A stretch of DNA of 64,000 nucleotides, from positions 124,001-188,000 of the forward strand of contig NZ_QOWE01000011.1 of assembly GCF_003334855.1 (NCBI RefSeq). Reading direction: 5' to 3'. The notes beneath the pieces are model-generated. The model did no database searches, had not been told where the DNA came from, and saw nothing but the letters and a program-made list of their open reading frames with translations. This DNA is from Larkinella punicea (GTDB lineage Bacteria; Bacteroidota; Bacteroidia; Cytophagales; Spirosomataceae). Position numbers and translations under genes: made by a program. Positions 1 through 9,600 of this stretch are shown piece by piece (the first letter of the stretch is position 1; each line of letters opens with the position of its first letter).

Positions 1-270
1 GAACAGCCAATCATTGATCGAATCTCGTTTCGTAAACAAGGTTATTTATCTTTGTTTTTGGAGGACGGGCGGATTTTGTATGTGCCATTGAGCCGATTCC
101 CGTCAATCGCCCGGTTGAATGGTCACCAACGAAAGCAGTATCACATTGCCGATGGAACTGTCCTTATGTTTGCGGATGACGATAATGTGTATCCTATTCA
201 GGAGTTTATAGGAACCAATACATCCCAGCCCGACCATTTAGTAAGCTACAAGGCAGTTTTGGCTGCTTAA
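1..270 (+). CDS. DUF2442 domain protein, 5' end outside window
   Basis: The reading frame is open from the first base, so the true start lies upstream and only the last 89 residues are seen. The visible part has the usual DUF2442 pattern: a hydrophobic strand, LEDGR, VPLSRFP, then a helix ending in a D/E-rich strand and a short tail. DUF2442 proteins are small, often sit beside DUF4160 partners in toxin-antitoxin-like pairs, and have no firmly established activity. The partner, if any, would lie upstream of the window. The family call is by pattern only. Confidence 0.7.
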   Translation, partial: EQPIIDRISFRKQGYLSLFLEDGRILYVPLSRFPSIARLNGHQRKQYHIADGTVLMFADDDNVYPIQEFIGTNTSQPDHLVSYKAVLAA

Positions 271-309
271 ATTTTAGAAGGAGTTAAATAGCATATCGAG
301 ATATAGAGT

Positions 310-600
310 ATGGAAATCATTTGCGTAAACGAGAATTTTCCGGCTCCGGTGCTGGCTTTTTATGCGGAGTTCGGGGTCAAAACGCCCAAGGAAGATCAGA
401 TGTATACGGTTCGGATGGTGAAACGCCATACCAACGGCGAAACCGGCGTGTTGCTGGGCGAAATCCAGAATCCGGATGTGCCGGTGCGCCACCCGGTTTT
501 GGGCGAAGTCTGGTTTGAACCCACCTTCAACATCAACCGTTTCCGGACGCTGCTCGGCCAGCCGGTGCGGCAGGAAGAACTGGAAATGATTAATTCGTGA
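310..600 (+). CDS. Small hypothetical protein (96 aa)
   Basis: I do not recognise this family. The protein is 96 residues, soluble, with no signal peptide or membrane segment. It has a charged middle (KRHTNGETG), two proline-containing loops and a C-terminal helix rich in Glu and Arg. It starts at ATG 310, 39 nt after the DUF2442 gene, with a purine-rich GAAGGAG stretch about 25 nt upstream, too far to be a normal ribosome site. Codon use matches its neighbours, which supports a real gene. It could be co-transcribed with the DUF2442 gene. Confidence 0.6.
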   Translation: MEIICVNENFPAPVLAFYAEFGVKTPKEDQMYTVRMVKRHTNGETGVLLGEIQNPDVPVRHPVLGEVWFEPTFNINRFRTLLGQPVRQEELEMINS

Positions 601-609
601 TAGACCAAC

Positions 610-642
610 AGACCTATTAGGTTTTCAAAACCTAATAGGTCT
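610..642. repeat. 33-nt palindrome, copy A
   Basis: Perfect 16-bp arms around a single C at 626; the core is TTAGGTTTTCAAAACCTAA. It lies 9 nt after the preceding stop codon and pairs in type with the palindrome at 673-715. The two copies differ at stem positions where both arms have changed together. Confidence 0.85.
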
Positions 643-672
643 AAAACTGTAAGAACCGACTACCATACAGAT

Positions 673-715
673 AACTCACACCTGTTAGGTTTTCAAAACC
701 TAACAGGTGTGAGTT
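673..715. repeat. 43-nt palindrome, copy B
   Basis: Perfect 21-bp arms around C694, with the same TTAGGTTTTCAAAACCTAA core as the copy at 610-642. Base pairs flanking the core are changed in both arms (A-T to G-C, and G-C to C-G). It directly precedes a terminator-like hairpin. Confidence 0.85.
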
Positions 716-716
716 C

Positions 717-743
717 GCCCGGCACGAAAACGCCGGGCTTTTT
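717..743 (+). terminator. Rho-independent-type terminator
   Basis: GCCCGGC (717-723), an 8-nt loop, GCCGGGC (732-738), then five T. It is a compact GC-rich stem followed by a T run, pointing in the direction of the genes on its left, and it ends 26 nt before gldD. Confidence 0.75.
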
Positions 744-769
744 CGTTTCCTTTCTGGTGTAACATCTCA

Positions 770-1366
770 TTGCCTGTGACAAAATTCCTTTTCGTCTCGT
801 TTACGGTTCTGCTGGCGGCTTGCGGCAGTCGTGATGCCGACAATTATGTTCCAAAACCCAAAGGCTATAACCGTATCGACCTGCCATCGCATCAGTATCA
901 GGCGCTGAAAGAAGCCCATCCGTACACATTCGAATATTCCAGACAGGCCCGGATTTTGCCCGATACGTTTCGGGGTGCCCAGCCCCACTGGATTTTTATC
1001 CATTACCCCGCCTTCAAAGCGAGCGTTCAGTTGACCTATCATCCGGTGTTGCAGAACGAAAAGCGGCTGGCGGGCATGATTGGCGATTCCTATAAACTGG
1101 CCGCCATGCACAACGAAAAAGCCTATGCTTTTAAGGAAGAGTTGATTCAGCTTCCGGGCGGTTTGAAGGCCGATGTGCTTTCCATAACGGGTGAAGTGCC
1201 CAGCCAATTGCAGTTTTTTACGACCGATACGACCACCCATTTCCTGCGGGGAGCGGTTTATTTCAACGTCGCTACCCGCAACGATTCGCTGGCACCGGTG
1301 ATTGACTACCTGCGGAAAGATGTGTTGCATTTGCTCAAAACCCTGCGGTGGAAGTCCGGAAGTTAG
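770..1366 (+). CDS. gldD: Gliding motility lipoprotein GldD
   Basis: About 198 residues, the usual GldD length. The N-terminus is a lipoprotein signal peptide with the lipobox LAAC (Cys about residue 18). The mature part starts with the family-typical YVPKPKGYNRIDLP segment. GldD is needed for gliding and type IX secretion in Bacteroidota, probably in the periplasm or inner face of the envelope. There is no ATG: the frame begins at TTG 770, with GTG 776 as an alternative, and no Shine-Dalgarno is visible. The beta-helix protein with a T9SS domain at 57.9 kb is a plausible client of the same export system. The family call is firm, the exact start is not. Confidence 0.88.
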   Translation: MPVTKFLFVSFTVLLAACGSRDADNYVPKPKGYNRIDLPSHQYQALKEAHPYTFEYSRQARILPDTFRGAQPHWIFIHYPAFKASVQLTYHPVLQNEKRLAGMIGDSYKLAAMHNEKAYAFKEELIQLPGGLKADVLSITGEVPSQLQFFTTDTTTHFLRGAVYFNVATRNDSLAPVIDYLRKDVLHLLKTLRWKSGS

Positions 1367-1503
1367 AACCACATGGGCTGATCCGGCGTTAGAGAACGTA
1401 TTGCAAATACTTCCGGTATTTTGTATCTTTATAGGCCTTTTCGGGTAGTAAACCCTTGACATTCACGAATCCCGGCGAATGGGTCGCCTGAGGAAAATAC
1501 GCT

Positions 1504-2178
1504 ATGAGACGCACAAAATTTAATCCGAATCAATTTCAGATCGACTTTCTGGCTGCGTTTCGGCGTATGCTCGTCAGTTTGGGGGATTCACAAAGCTCTC
1601 CCGTCAACGAGACGATTTTTGTCAAACTGAGCGACCAGTGGGAAAATAACCGCCAGCTCCCGGCTGACCTGCTGTTTCAGAAAAGCCCGGTGGAAGCGGT
1701 GGTTTATCGGTTGTCGAAATCCGACGACCGCTTGCAGTTTCCCGAAGAGGTCATCGCGGGCGATCTGCGGGGCATTCCCGGCCTGACCGGTTTTGCCGCC
1801 AAATTCCGTGAGCAGGGTTGGGTGATTCTGCCGAACGAACTGTCGGGAGCCTACAAGCAGCTTTATCTGCACATTCTGACGGCGGCCCTCGGTCTGGAGC
1901 ATTTGTATACCAACCGCAACGAACTGCTGGCCGAAGCCGAGCGCGTGGCCCTGGCGGCTTTGTTGCCCGAAACCGAAATCCGGAGTTTCTTCGGGGTGCG
2001 GCTTTCACGCTTCCCGGACAGCTTCCGCATGGACGTTTCCAACTACTTCAACCTGCCGTTTGAGCTTGTCTTGAAGCGGGCGCACCAACTGGAAATTATT
2101 TCCGATACGGTTTTGGAAAGTGCCAAAAGCGATGCCCTTCGGCCAAGCCGCCGGACGACGGCGAAAAAAGTAGCATAG
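1504..2178 (+). CDS. Unknown protein, possibly a degenerate ImmA/IrrE-like fold
   Basis: This is a 224-residue soluble protein without signal peptide. The middle (GYKQLY-like stretch, then LLAEAERVALAALLPE about residues 141-158) and the following helix-turn-helix-like end (FNLPFELVLKRAHQL, about 183-197) resemble the order seen in ImmA/IrrE (DUF955) proteins: protease helix, EAE..A..LLMP helix, then a winged segment. The zinc-binding HExxH motif is absent; the aligned place reads HILTAALGLEH. The C-terminus is basic (RPSRRTTAKK). If the match is right it is a non-catalytic relative. It stands alone, with a 137-nt gap upstream and 371 nt downstream. The call is tentative. Confidence 0.45.
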   Translation: MRRTKFNPNQFQIDFLAAFRRMLVSLGDSQSSPVNETIFVKLSDQWENNRQLPADLLFQKSPVEAVVYRLSKSDDRLQFPEEVIAGDLRGIPGLTGFAAKFREQGWVILPNELSGAYKQLYLHILTAALGLEHLYTNRNELLAEAERVALAALLPETEIRSFFGVRLSRFPDSFRMDVSNYFNLPFELVLKRAHQLEIISDTVLESAKSDALRPSRRTTAKKVA

Positions 2179-2375
2179 TTCTAACCGGAATCTTCGATTT
2201 AATGTGATTTTTTAAAGAATTTACGGTTTTTGAGAAAACTTTCGGTGCCATTTGTTGCATTTCGCAGCGTGGCACTCTTTTTTTGTGCAAAAAACTACTA
2301 AATCAATAGATTATAAAGGATAATAATCCGTATAGTCTATCTAAAAGAGTAGTTATATCCATTAATCTGAAACGC

Positions 2376-2464
2376 ATGAAAAAACGAGTACATTCTTCCC
2401 GCTTGTTAAAGCGATGTTGCTGATGCCGCTTGCACAGGCTCCTAATCAGTCTTTGCCCTTTTAA
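2376..2464 (+). pseudogene. Remnant of a secreted-protein start
   Basis: ATG 2376 opens a MKKRVHSSRLL start that meets a TGA after 15 codons. The next frame then continues as AMLLMPLAQAPNQ, which looks like the hydrophobic core and cleavage site of a signal peptide, until TAA at 2464. Together they read like one broken signal peptide with a frameshift and no gene behind it. The rest of the 2179-2549 gap is AT-rich and shows nothing else I can name. Weak evidence. Confidence 0.3.
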
Positions 2465-2549
2465 TTCCCTTCAGAAATCGAAGCCAAACGATTGAAATAT
2501 TTCCTAGTATTTCTATAGAAGTACTGTATTAACACAACCAGCCACCACA

Positions 2550-5114
2550 ATGCAACGAGTTCTAAGCGTATTTTTTTTGATTGGGATCATTCTCTCCCCT
2601 CTATTTCTCTCCGCACAAAATACCCCCATCGTCAATTCAACGATTTCCGGTAAAGTAATCGATGCCCGCAGCAGTGAACCGCTCATAGGTGCAACAGTAT
2701 CCATCAAAGGAACGACCAATGGCAGCGCGACGGACGCAAACGGTGAGTTCAGCCTGATCACCGGCCAACGACTGCCCTTTACGTTGATCATATCCTACGT
2801 GGGCTATCTCAAAAAGGAGATTCTGATCAATGAAAGCAAGGTTGAAATCAAGCTTGATGCCAATACGACACAACTGGACGACGTTGTGATTTCCTCCCGC
2901 CGTCGTCAGGAATCCGCGCAGGAGGTGCCGATTCCCATTTCGGTGATCGGTGGCGTCCGGGCCGAAGATGCCGGTGCTTTTAACGTGAACCGTCTCAAAG
3001 AACTGGTGCCTACCGTGCAATTGTATGCTTCCAATGCCCGCAATACAACGCTCAACATTCGCGGGTTGGGGTCCACCTTCGGCTTGACCAACGACGGCGT
3101 TGACCCGGGCGTGGGTTTCTATGTAGACGGTGTTTACTACGCACGTCCGGCGGCTACGGCCCTCGATTTTATTGATATTGAACGCGTTGAGGTATTGCGG
3201 GGGCCCCAGGGAACGCTTTTTGGGAAAAACACGACGGCCGGAGCTTTCAACATCACCACGCGGGTGGCCAGCTTTACGCCGGGAGCCAACCTTGAACTGA
3301 GCTATGGCAACCTAGGTTTTGTTCAGGCCAAGGCGTCGCTGACCGGCGCGTTGAGCAAGAAACTGGCTACCCGTCTTTCCTTTACGGGGACGCAGCGAAA
3401 CGGCACGTTTTTTAACGTTCATACGCAACTGCCGATCAACGATATCAACAACATCGGCGTACGCGGGCAGATCCTGTATACACCGAGCGAAAATGTAAAC
3501 ATTACCGTGATCGGGGACATTTCGGACCAAAAACCGACGGGTTACGGATGGCCGGTAGCCGGGGTTGTACCGACAAAAAGAGCGGCTTACCGGCAATTCA
3601 ATGCCATTATCGCTGATTTGGGATACACCCTTCCCTATAAGAGCGCTTTTGAACGCAAACTCGATTTGGATACGCCTTCCAAAGCGGATAACCAATTGGG
3701 TGGGGTTTCGGTCAATGCCGATATCAAAATCGGGAATGGAACGCTAACCAGTACGTCGGCCTGGCGCTACTGGAAATGGGTGCCACTGAATGACCGGGAC
3801 TACATTGGGCTGCCCGTCTTTACGATTTCTTCCGGCAATTCGAAACACAATCAGTGGTCGCAGGAAATCCGTTATTCCGGAAAAATATCACCGAAACTGA
3901 GCGGGGTAATTGGCGTATTCGGCCTTTGGCAAGACCTGAAATCCGATCCGGTGCAGACGGAAGAAGCCGGTTCGGCCCAATGGCGGTTTGCACAAAGCTC
4001 AACCAGCGCGCTCTGGAAAACGCCCGGTTTGTTCGACAACTTTGGCATTCGCACCACCAACGAAATCAAGAGTACGAGTTTGGCGGTGTTCGGACAGGTT
4101 GACTGGGCCATAACCGACAAAATCCACGTTTTGCCAGGTGTGCGCTACAACTACGACAAAAAGGTGGTGGATTATAGCCGGGTGACCTATGGCGGGTTGC
4201 AAACCACCGATGCGGCCCTGGTTGCCTTGAAAAATGGCGTCTATACCAACCAGGCCTTTAATACAGATTATTCGCAGGGAAATTTCTCCGGGCAACTTTC
4301 CCTGCAATACAAAGCCACCAATAAATTAAATGCCTATGCTACGTATTCCGTTGGCTATAAGCCCATTGGGGTGAACGTGGGTGGTTTGCCAACGGCAAAC
4401 GGGCAGATTTTGATTGATCTGGCCAACGTGAAACCCGAATACGTGGATCACAAGGAGTTTGGCGTAAAAACCAAACCGTCGGGCAATTCGGTGTTGAACC
4501 TGACCGTCTATCGTTCAGACATCAGAGATTACCAGACTCAGGTGCAAACGCCGGAACCGGGTGTAAACCGGGGGTACTTGGCCAATGCTGAAAAAGTGCG
4601 GGTGCAGGGTGCCGAACTGGACGGTAATGTCCGCTTTACCAACCTGACCCTGAATGCTGCCATAGCCTACACCGACGGTAAATATGTAAGCTTCGTCAAT
4701 GCCCCGGTGCCGCTGGAAGAAGTAGGAGGGGCGCAGGCTTTCAAGGATGTTTCGGGAGGAAGACTCCCCGGCATTTCCAAATGGTCGGGCTCCGTGGGCG
4801 GTGAAACAACCACCAAAGGAACCTTCACCGGACTCAAGGGCAACTATTTTCTGGGTGTCGATGTCTTCTACCGGTCCGAGTTCTCGTCAAGTCCGTCTCC
4901 TTCGCAATATCTGAACATCGACGGGTATGCACTGACCAATGGACGGGTTGGTTTCCGGGCCTCCAACGGGCTTTCCTTCTTCCTCTGGGGTAGAAACCTC
5001 TTCAACACGGATTATTACGAGCAACTCCTGGCAGCGCCCGGAAGTGCCGGACAATATGCCGGTATCGTGGGCGACCAGCGCACCTACGGTGTAACGCTGC
5101 GGTACTCGTATTGA
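2550..5114 (+). CDS. TonB-dependent outer-membrane receptor
   Basis: 854 residues. Signal peptide about 1-23, ending LSAQ. A carboxypeptidase-like beta-sandwich follows (SGKVIDARSSEPLIGATV, about 33-110), then the plug domain with the hallmark IERVEVLRGPQGTLFGKNTTAG (about 210-232; part shown), and a beta-barrel that ends in the aromatic LRYSY. Such receptors take up ligands using TonB energy. The barrel resembles iron-siderophore receptors more than SusC, and no SusD gene lies beside it, so a siderophore, haem or small-molecule substrate is more likely than a glycan (inference). It is monocistronic, ending 3 nt before a 25-bp-arm hairpin. Confidence 0.9.
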   Translation: MQRVLSVFFLIGIILSPLFLSAQNTPIVNSTISGKVIDARSSEPLIGATVSIKGTTNGSATDANGEFSLITGQRLPFTLIISYVGYLKKEILINESKVEIKLDANTTQLDDVVISSRRRQESAQEVPIPISVIGGVRAEDAGAFNVNRLKELVPTVQLYASNARNTTLNIRGLGSTFGLTNDGVDPGVGFYVDGVYYARPAATALDFIDIERVEVLRGPQGTLFGKNTTAGAFNITTRVASFTPGANLELSYGNLGFVQAKASLTGALSKKLATRLSFTGTQRNGTFFNVHTQLPINDINNIGVRGQILYTPSENVNITVIGDISDQKPTGYGWPVAGVVPTKRAAYRQFNAIIADLGYTLPYKSAFERKLDLDTPSKADNQLGGVSVNADIKIGNGTLTSTSAWRYWKWVPLNDRDYIGLPVFTISSGNSKHNQWSQEIRYSGKISPKLSGVIGVFGLWQDLKSDPVQTEEAGSAQWRFAQSSTSALWKTPGLFDNFGIRTTNEIKSTSLAVFGQVDWAITDKIHVLPGVRYNYDKKVVDYSRVTYGGLQTTDAALVALKNGVYTNQAFNTDYSQGNFSGQLSLQYKATNKLNAYATYSVGYKPIGVNVGGLPTANGQILIDLANVKPEYVDHKEFGVKTKPSGNSVLNLTVYRSDIRDYQTQVQTPEPGVNRGYLANAEKVRVQGAELDGNVRFTNLTLNAAIAYTDGKYVSFVNAPVPLEEVGGAQAFKDVSGGRLPGISKWSGSVGGETTTKGTFTGLKGNYFLGVDVFYRSEFSSSPSPSQYLNIDGYALTNGRVGFRASNGLSFFLWGRNLFNTDYYEQLLAAPGSAGQYAGIVGDQRTYGVTLRYSY

Positions 5115-5117
5115 GAG

Positions 5118-5180
5118 AGTTAAGAATGAAGAGTTAAGAGTTGGCGGACGCATATAACTCTTAACTCTTCATTCTTAACT
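5118..5180. repeat. Heptamer-phased inverted repeat 1
   Basis: Perfect 25-bp arms at 5118-5142 and 5156-5180 with a 13-nt loop. The left arm reads in 7-nt units: AGTTAAG, AATGAAG, AGTTAAG. It lies between two convergent genes and could act as a terminator in both directions. Confidence 0.85.
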
Positions 5181-5189
5181 TTTAATTCC

Positions 5190-6161
5190 CTACTGGCTCC
5201 ACTCCGTTGGCGTGCGGTCCCAGCGGTGGCCTTTCAGTTCTTTAATCAATTCGGGATTCAGCGTTTTGCCGTCGCTGGTGGCCATGTTGGCTTCCACGTT
5301 GCGGAGTTTGCGCATACCGGGGATGGTGGTGGCCACGTCCGGGTTTTCCAGAATAAAACGCAGGGCCATTTCGGGCAGAGTCATGCCGGCCGGAACCAGC
5401 GGTTTTAGCGCGTCGGCATGGTCGACGCTGGAATTCAGGTTTTCCGGTACGAAATACGTCGAACGCCAGTCGTCGGCCGGGAAGGTGGATTCCTTCGTCA
5501 AGGTGCCGGTCAGGGTTCCTTCATCAAACGGTACGCGCGCAATGACGCCGATGTTCAGTTCGCGGCAAAGCGGAAACAGATTATCTTCCGGCGCCTGATC
5601 GAAAATGTTGTAGATCACCTGCACGGCGTCGATGAGGTTGGTCCGTAAAGTATTGAGGCAATTGTCCGGTTCCCAGCGGTTTACCGAAATCCCCCAGGCC
5701 TGCACTTTGCCCTGTTGCGTCAGTTGCGTGATGGCTTCTTTCCACTCATCCTGCTCGGCCCAGCCATCTTCCCAGACGTGGAACTGCTGCAAATCAATGG
5801 TTTCGACGCCCAGATTTTTCAGGCTTTTTTCGGTGTATTCGACGATGTAATCGGCCGGAAAAACATCCTTGAGAGTAAACTCCGGTTTGGAAGGCCACTG
5901 GCGGTTTTTGGGTGGAATTTTGGTGGCCACATACAACCGTTTGTCACTGAATCGTTTGAGCAAATCGCCCAGAATTCGCTCGCTCAGTCCTTCGCCATAA
6001 CCCCAGGCAGTATCGAAGAAATTACAACCCAATTCAACGGAACGGTCGAGCGCCTGATCCACTTCCTGCCGTTCGGAGCCCGTCCAGCCGGCCAGTCCCC
6101 ACATGCCATAGCCAATTTCACTCACCTGCCAGCCGGTTCGGCCAAAAGTACGGTATTGCAT
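5190..6161 (-). CDS. Aldo/keto reductase
   Basis: 323 residues forming one AKR (TIM-barrel, NADPH-dependent) domain. The catalytic tetrad can be placed: Asp50 and Tyr55 in FFDTAWGYG, Lys81 in ATKIPP and His128 in QFHVW. The N-terminal YRTFGRTGWQVSEIGYG and the C-terminal TTIPGMRKLRNVEAN cofactor-binding loop are typical of the AKR11/12-like 'general stress/YhdN' type. The substrate is unknown. The gene ends at a shared hairpin with the TonB receptor, and its promoter region holds another heptamer hairpin shared with the divergent monooxygenase gene. Confidence 0.9.
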   Translation of the reverse strand: MQYRTFGRTGWQVSEIGYGMWGLAGWTGSERQEVDQALDRSVELGCNFFDTAWGYGEGLSERILGDLLKRFSDKRLYVATKIPPKNRQWPSKPEFTLKDVFPADYIVEYTEKSLKNLGVETIDLQQFHVWEDGWAEQDEWKEAITQLTQQGKVQAWGISVNRWEPDNCLNTLRTNLIDAVQVIYNIFDQAPEDNLFPLCRELNIGVIARVPFDEGTLTGTLTKESTFPADDWRSTYFVPENLNSSVDHADALKPLVPAGMTLPEMALRFILENPDVATTIPGMRKLRNVEANMATSDGKTLNPELIKELKGHRWDRTPTEWSQ

Positions 6162-6164
6162 AGG

Positions 6165-6276
6165 TTAGTTAAAAATTAAGAGTTAAAAGTTAAGACGGCA
6201 TAGCCTATGTGACTCCGCATTTAAAGTAAACGCGAATTACTGTACTTTTAACTTTTAACTCTTAATTCTTAACTAA
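6165..6276. repeat. Heptamer-phased inverted repeat 2, in a divergent promoter
   Basis: Arms 6165-6193 and 6248-6276 (29 bp, one mismatch) flank 54 nt. Units are AGTTAAA, AATTAAG, AGTTAAA, AGTTAAG. Unlike most of the others it lies between divergent genes and ends 3 nt before the ATG at 6280, so it would be in the leader of that gene. Confidence 0.8.
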
Positions 6277-6279
6277 ATA

Positions 6280-6579
6280 ATGTTGGTTCGTATCGTTCGC
6301 ATGACGTTTCAGGAAACGAATACCGCTGATTTTCTGGCGATTTTCGAGGCATCGAAACAGAAAATCCGCACCTTTTCCGGTTGCCTTCACCTTGAACTCC
6401 TCCGTGACCTCGATAATCCTGCGGTTTACGTAACCTACAGCCACTGGGAAACCCCCGAAGCCCTGGAGAAGTATCGCCATTCGGAACTGTTTAAAACCAC
6501 CTGGGCGGCCACCAAACGGTTGTTTGCCGAACGGGCGACGGCATTTTCGGTGGCGAAAATAGACGAGGTAACGGAGTAA
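6280..6579 (+). CDS. ABM-family (antibiotic biosynthesis monooxygenase-like) protein
   Basis: 99 residues, the normal size for a single ABM dimeric alpha/beta-barrel domain. The pattern is: an N-terminal strand (VRIVRMTF), a helix (FLAIFEASKQKIRTFSGC), then LELLRDLDNPAVYVTYSHWET and the helix EALEKYRHSELFK. These proteins include quinol monooxygenases and haem-degrading enzymes, but most are of unknown substrate. It is divergent from the aldo/keto reductase, and the two may share control through the hairpin at 6165-6276. The start at ATG 6280 leaves no Shine-Dalgarno. Confidence 0.8.
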   Translation: MLVRIVRMTFQETNTADFLAIFEASKQKIRTFSGCLHLELLRDLDNPAVYVTYSHWETPEALEKYRHSELFKTTWAATKRLFAERATAFSVAKIDEVTE

Positions 6580-6670
6580 CGGAATGCGGGTTCGAAATAT
6601 GCCTTTTCAGGTTTGATATGGTATTTTGCTAAGAAATTCGTATTTTTAAGAAAGCTATTTTTCAAACCCC

Positions 6671-9600
6671 ATGACTCCTTTTCTCGCCGATCCTTTTCGT
6701 AAACTGCTGGTCGGCTGGCTCGGGGTGTTCATGGCGTATACCGGCGTTCAGGCTCAGGAAACCACCACAACGATCACCGGGCGGGTGACCGAATCGCAAA
6801 CCGGCCAGCCCCTGCCGTTTGCCAACGTCTACCTCAACAACACCACGCAAGGCACCACAACCGACGAAAAAGGCCGGTTCCGGCTCACCAACGTGCCACT
6901 CGGCACCATCGAACTCGTGGCTTCGTTTCTGGGCTACCAGCCCGCCCGGCAGTCGGTTCGGCTGGAGAACAGCCAGCCCCGTATCATCAATCTGGTGTTA
7001 AAAAGTACGGGCTTTACCCTCGCCGATGTTACGGTGAAGGCCAAAAGGGACAAAACCTGGGAGCGGCACTACCGGGAATTTGAACGGGAATTGCTCGGAA
7101 AAACGCCTTTTCGGAGCCAGTGCGAAATCATGAATCCGAATGTGCTTCAGTTTACTTACCAGAATAACATTCTGAAAGCGACGGCCCGTGAACCGCTGGT
7201 GATCGAAAACCGGGCGTTTGGCTACCGAATTCAGTATGACATGCAGTATTTTGAGGTGCAGACGAACGGGGCGATGTATTTTGCCGGAGCCACCCGTTTT
7301 GAAGAACTGAAACCGAAGGACACCCGCCAGGCCGACCGCTGGCGAAACAACCGGCAACGCGCCTACCTCGGCTCGACCCGCCACCTGATGGCCAGTCTGG
7401 TGGCCGGAACCTACGAGAAAGAAGGCTTTCTGGTGTACCAGGTAAACCCCGGCTACCCCGCGCAGACGGGCGGAATGAGTTTGTTTCAGGACATTAACCG
7501 CCATTTGCTGCCGGTCGCTACCGACTCGCTGATCAAACCGGGGCGGTTGTCGTTTGAGCGAAAACTGGTTACGGCGACTCCGCTCAAAGTCTTTTATAAC
7601 CGGATTTTCTCGGCGTATTCGCCCTACCGGGATGCGCCGTATGCCTACACCGAATTTCGGTTTCCGCAGGGCATGAGCGAAATTACCGTCGATGGCCGGG
7701 TGACGCTCCCGCTAGGCATGCTGGCGATGGGCTATCTGGGCAACGACCGGTTTTCGTTGCTGTTGCCCGCCAACTGGGAACCAAGTGCGACCTCCAGCCA
7801 ACCGGATTCCGTGATGGCATCGCCGATTGAAGGCCAGATTCTGGCGGCTGATTATCGACTCGATTCGATGCTGCGGCATTGGAAACGGGCCCATCCGTAT
7901 CAGGCACCGTCGGCCTTTGTTCACATCGACAAACCATTTTATCTGACCGGCGACCGGATCTGGCTCAGCGCGTACGTTATGGAGCCGGTTACCACGCAAC
8001 TGATGTTCGGCGAGGGTGCCCTGCACGCCGATCTGCTGACACCGGGTGGGAAGGTGGTGCAACACCAGTGGCTTCGCATCAACGACGGCCGGGCAACGGG
8101 CGACTTCCGGCTTTCGGATACGCTGGCGACCGGCATGTATCGGCTGCGGGCTTATACGGATGAGGATTATGCCGCCACCCGCCCGGCTTTTGAACGAAGC
8201 ATAACGGTTTATAACGTGCTGAACGGACCCGGTGAGCGATCCGTCGGGGTTTCGGAGGAACTGGACGTTCAGTTTTTGCCGGAGGGAGGCCGCTGGGTGG
8301 CAAATCTGCCGACGCGGATGGGGTTTAAAGCCGTTGGGCGGGATGGTCGCGGAAAAACCGTGTCGGGCCGGATTCTGGACGAGCAGGGGCGGGAAGTGTC
8401 CCGGTTTGTCAGCAACCGCTTTGGGATGGGAAGCGTGTTGCTCGACCCAAAAGCCGACCAGACTTATCAGGCTGAAATCCAGCACAATGGCAAAGGTCTG
8501 CTGGTTGCCTTGCCGAAGGTGGAACCGGAAGGGTTCGTATTGGTGGCCGATGTGGTCAGCGATACGGCCAACCTGAGCATTCGCATTCTGGCCAATGTGC
8601 CGCAACCCGATCCGGTGATTTACCTGACCTTCCAAAGCTACGGGCAGTTGGTGCAACGGACCAAAATGAAGTTGCAGGACGGGAAAGCCCGGTTGACTTT
8701 GCCGATGGCCGTTTTTCCGCCCGGACTCTGTCAGGTGACGCTGTATGATGCCTATGGTCAGCCCCGGGCGGAGCGAATGCTCTTTATTTCGGAACAGATT
8801 CCGCCGGTTGAGATCTCGGTGACGGCGGATAAACCCCGCTATACGCCCCGGGAGCGTGTCGTTCTGAATCTCAAAGTGAATGCTCAGCCGGAAATGTCGA
8901 TGGTGGCCACGCTGTCCGCAGCCGTAACCGATGCCGATCAGGTTCCGGAAGACTCCCTGGCTGCGGACATTCGAACCCATTTGTTGTTGACCGGCGATTT
9001 ACGCGGACGCGTTGAGCAACCCGGTTTTTTCTTCAAAGACACGACGGCAACAACCCGCCGGGCGCTCGATGATCTGCTGTTGACGCAGGGCTGGCGACGG
9101 ATCGGATTGCGCAAACCGGAGTCGCCGTCGGATACGCTGGGCGGGATTGTGTTCAGTGGCCGGGTGGTGGACGAAAAACGCAACCCCATTCCGTTTGCAG
9201 AGTTGCTCGTGGCGGCTCCCGGTTCATCGCAAGCCATTCCGCACTCAATCGGCACCAACCGCTACGGCCGGTTTCGGATGGCGGGTCTGGGCATCACGGA
9301 CACGTTACAACTGCTCGTTCAGGTGATGAATACGCAGTTTAAATCCATCAAAGCAACTGTTGAAACGGATACGGCCGGGAGTGTCTGGTCGTCACGAAAA
9401 GTGGTGGCCGAGCCGTCGCCGGACTGGCGGCAGTTTCAGCAACAACTCGACGTGGCGCGGCTGCGTCAGGAATCCGATCCGGGATTGTACCGCGACAAGC
9501 AGGCCAAAATGCTGAAGGAAGTAACCATCAAAGGCTATCGACAGCCTGAGCGACCCGAATCGGTGGAGCGAATGAGTCTGCACGGCACACCCGACGCGGT

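Noticed and set aside
5118-5180. CRISPR array
   Set aside because: The heptamer hairpins are pairs of arms with one loop, not spaced direct repeats; no cas gene is in the window.
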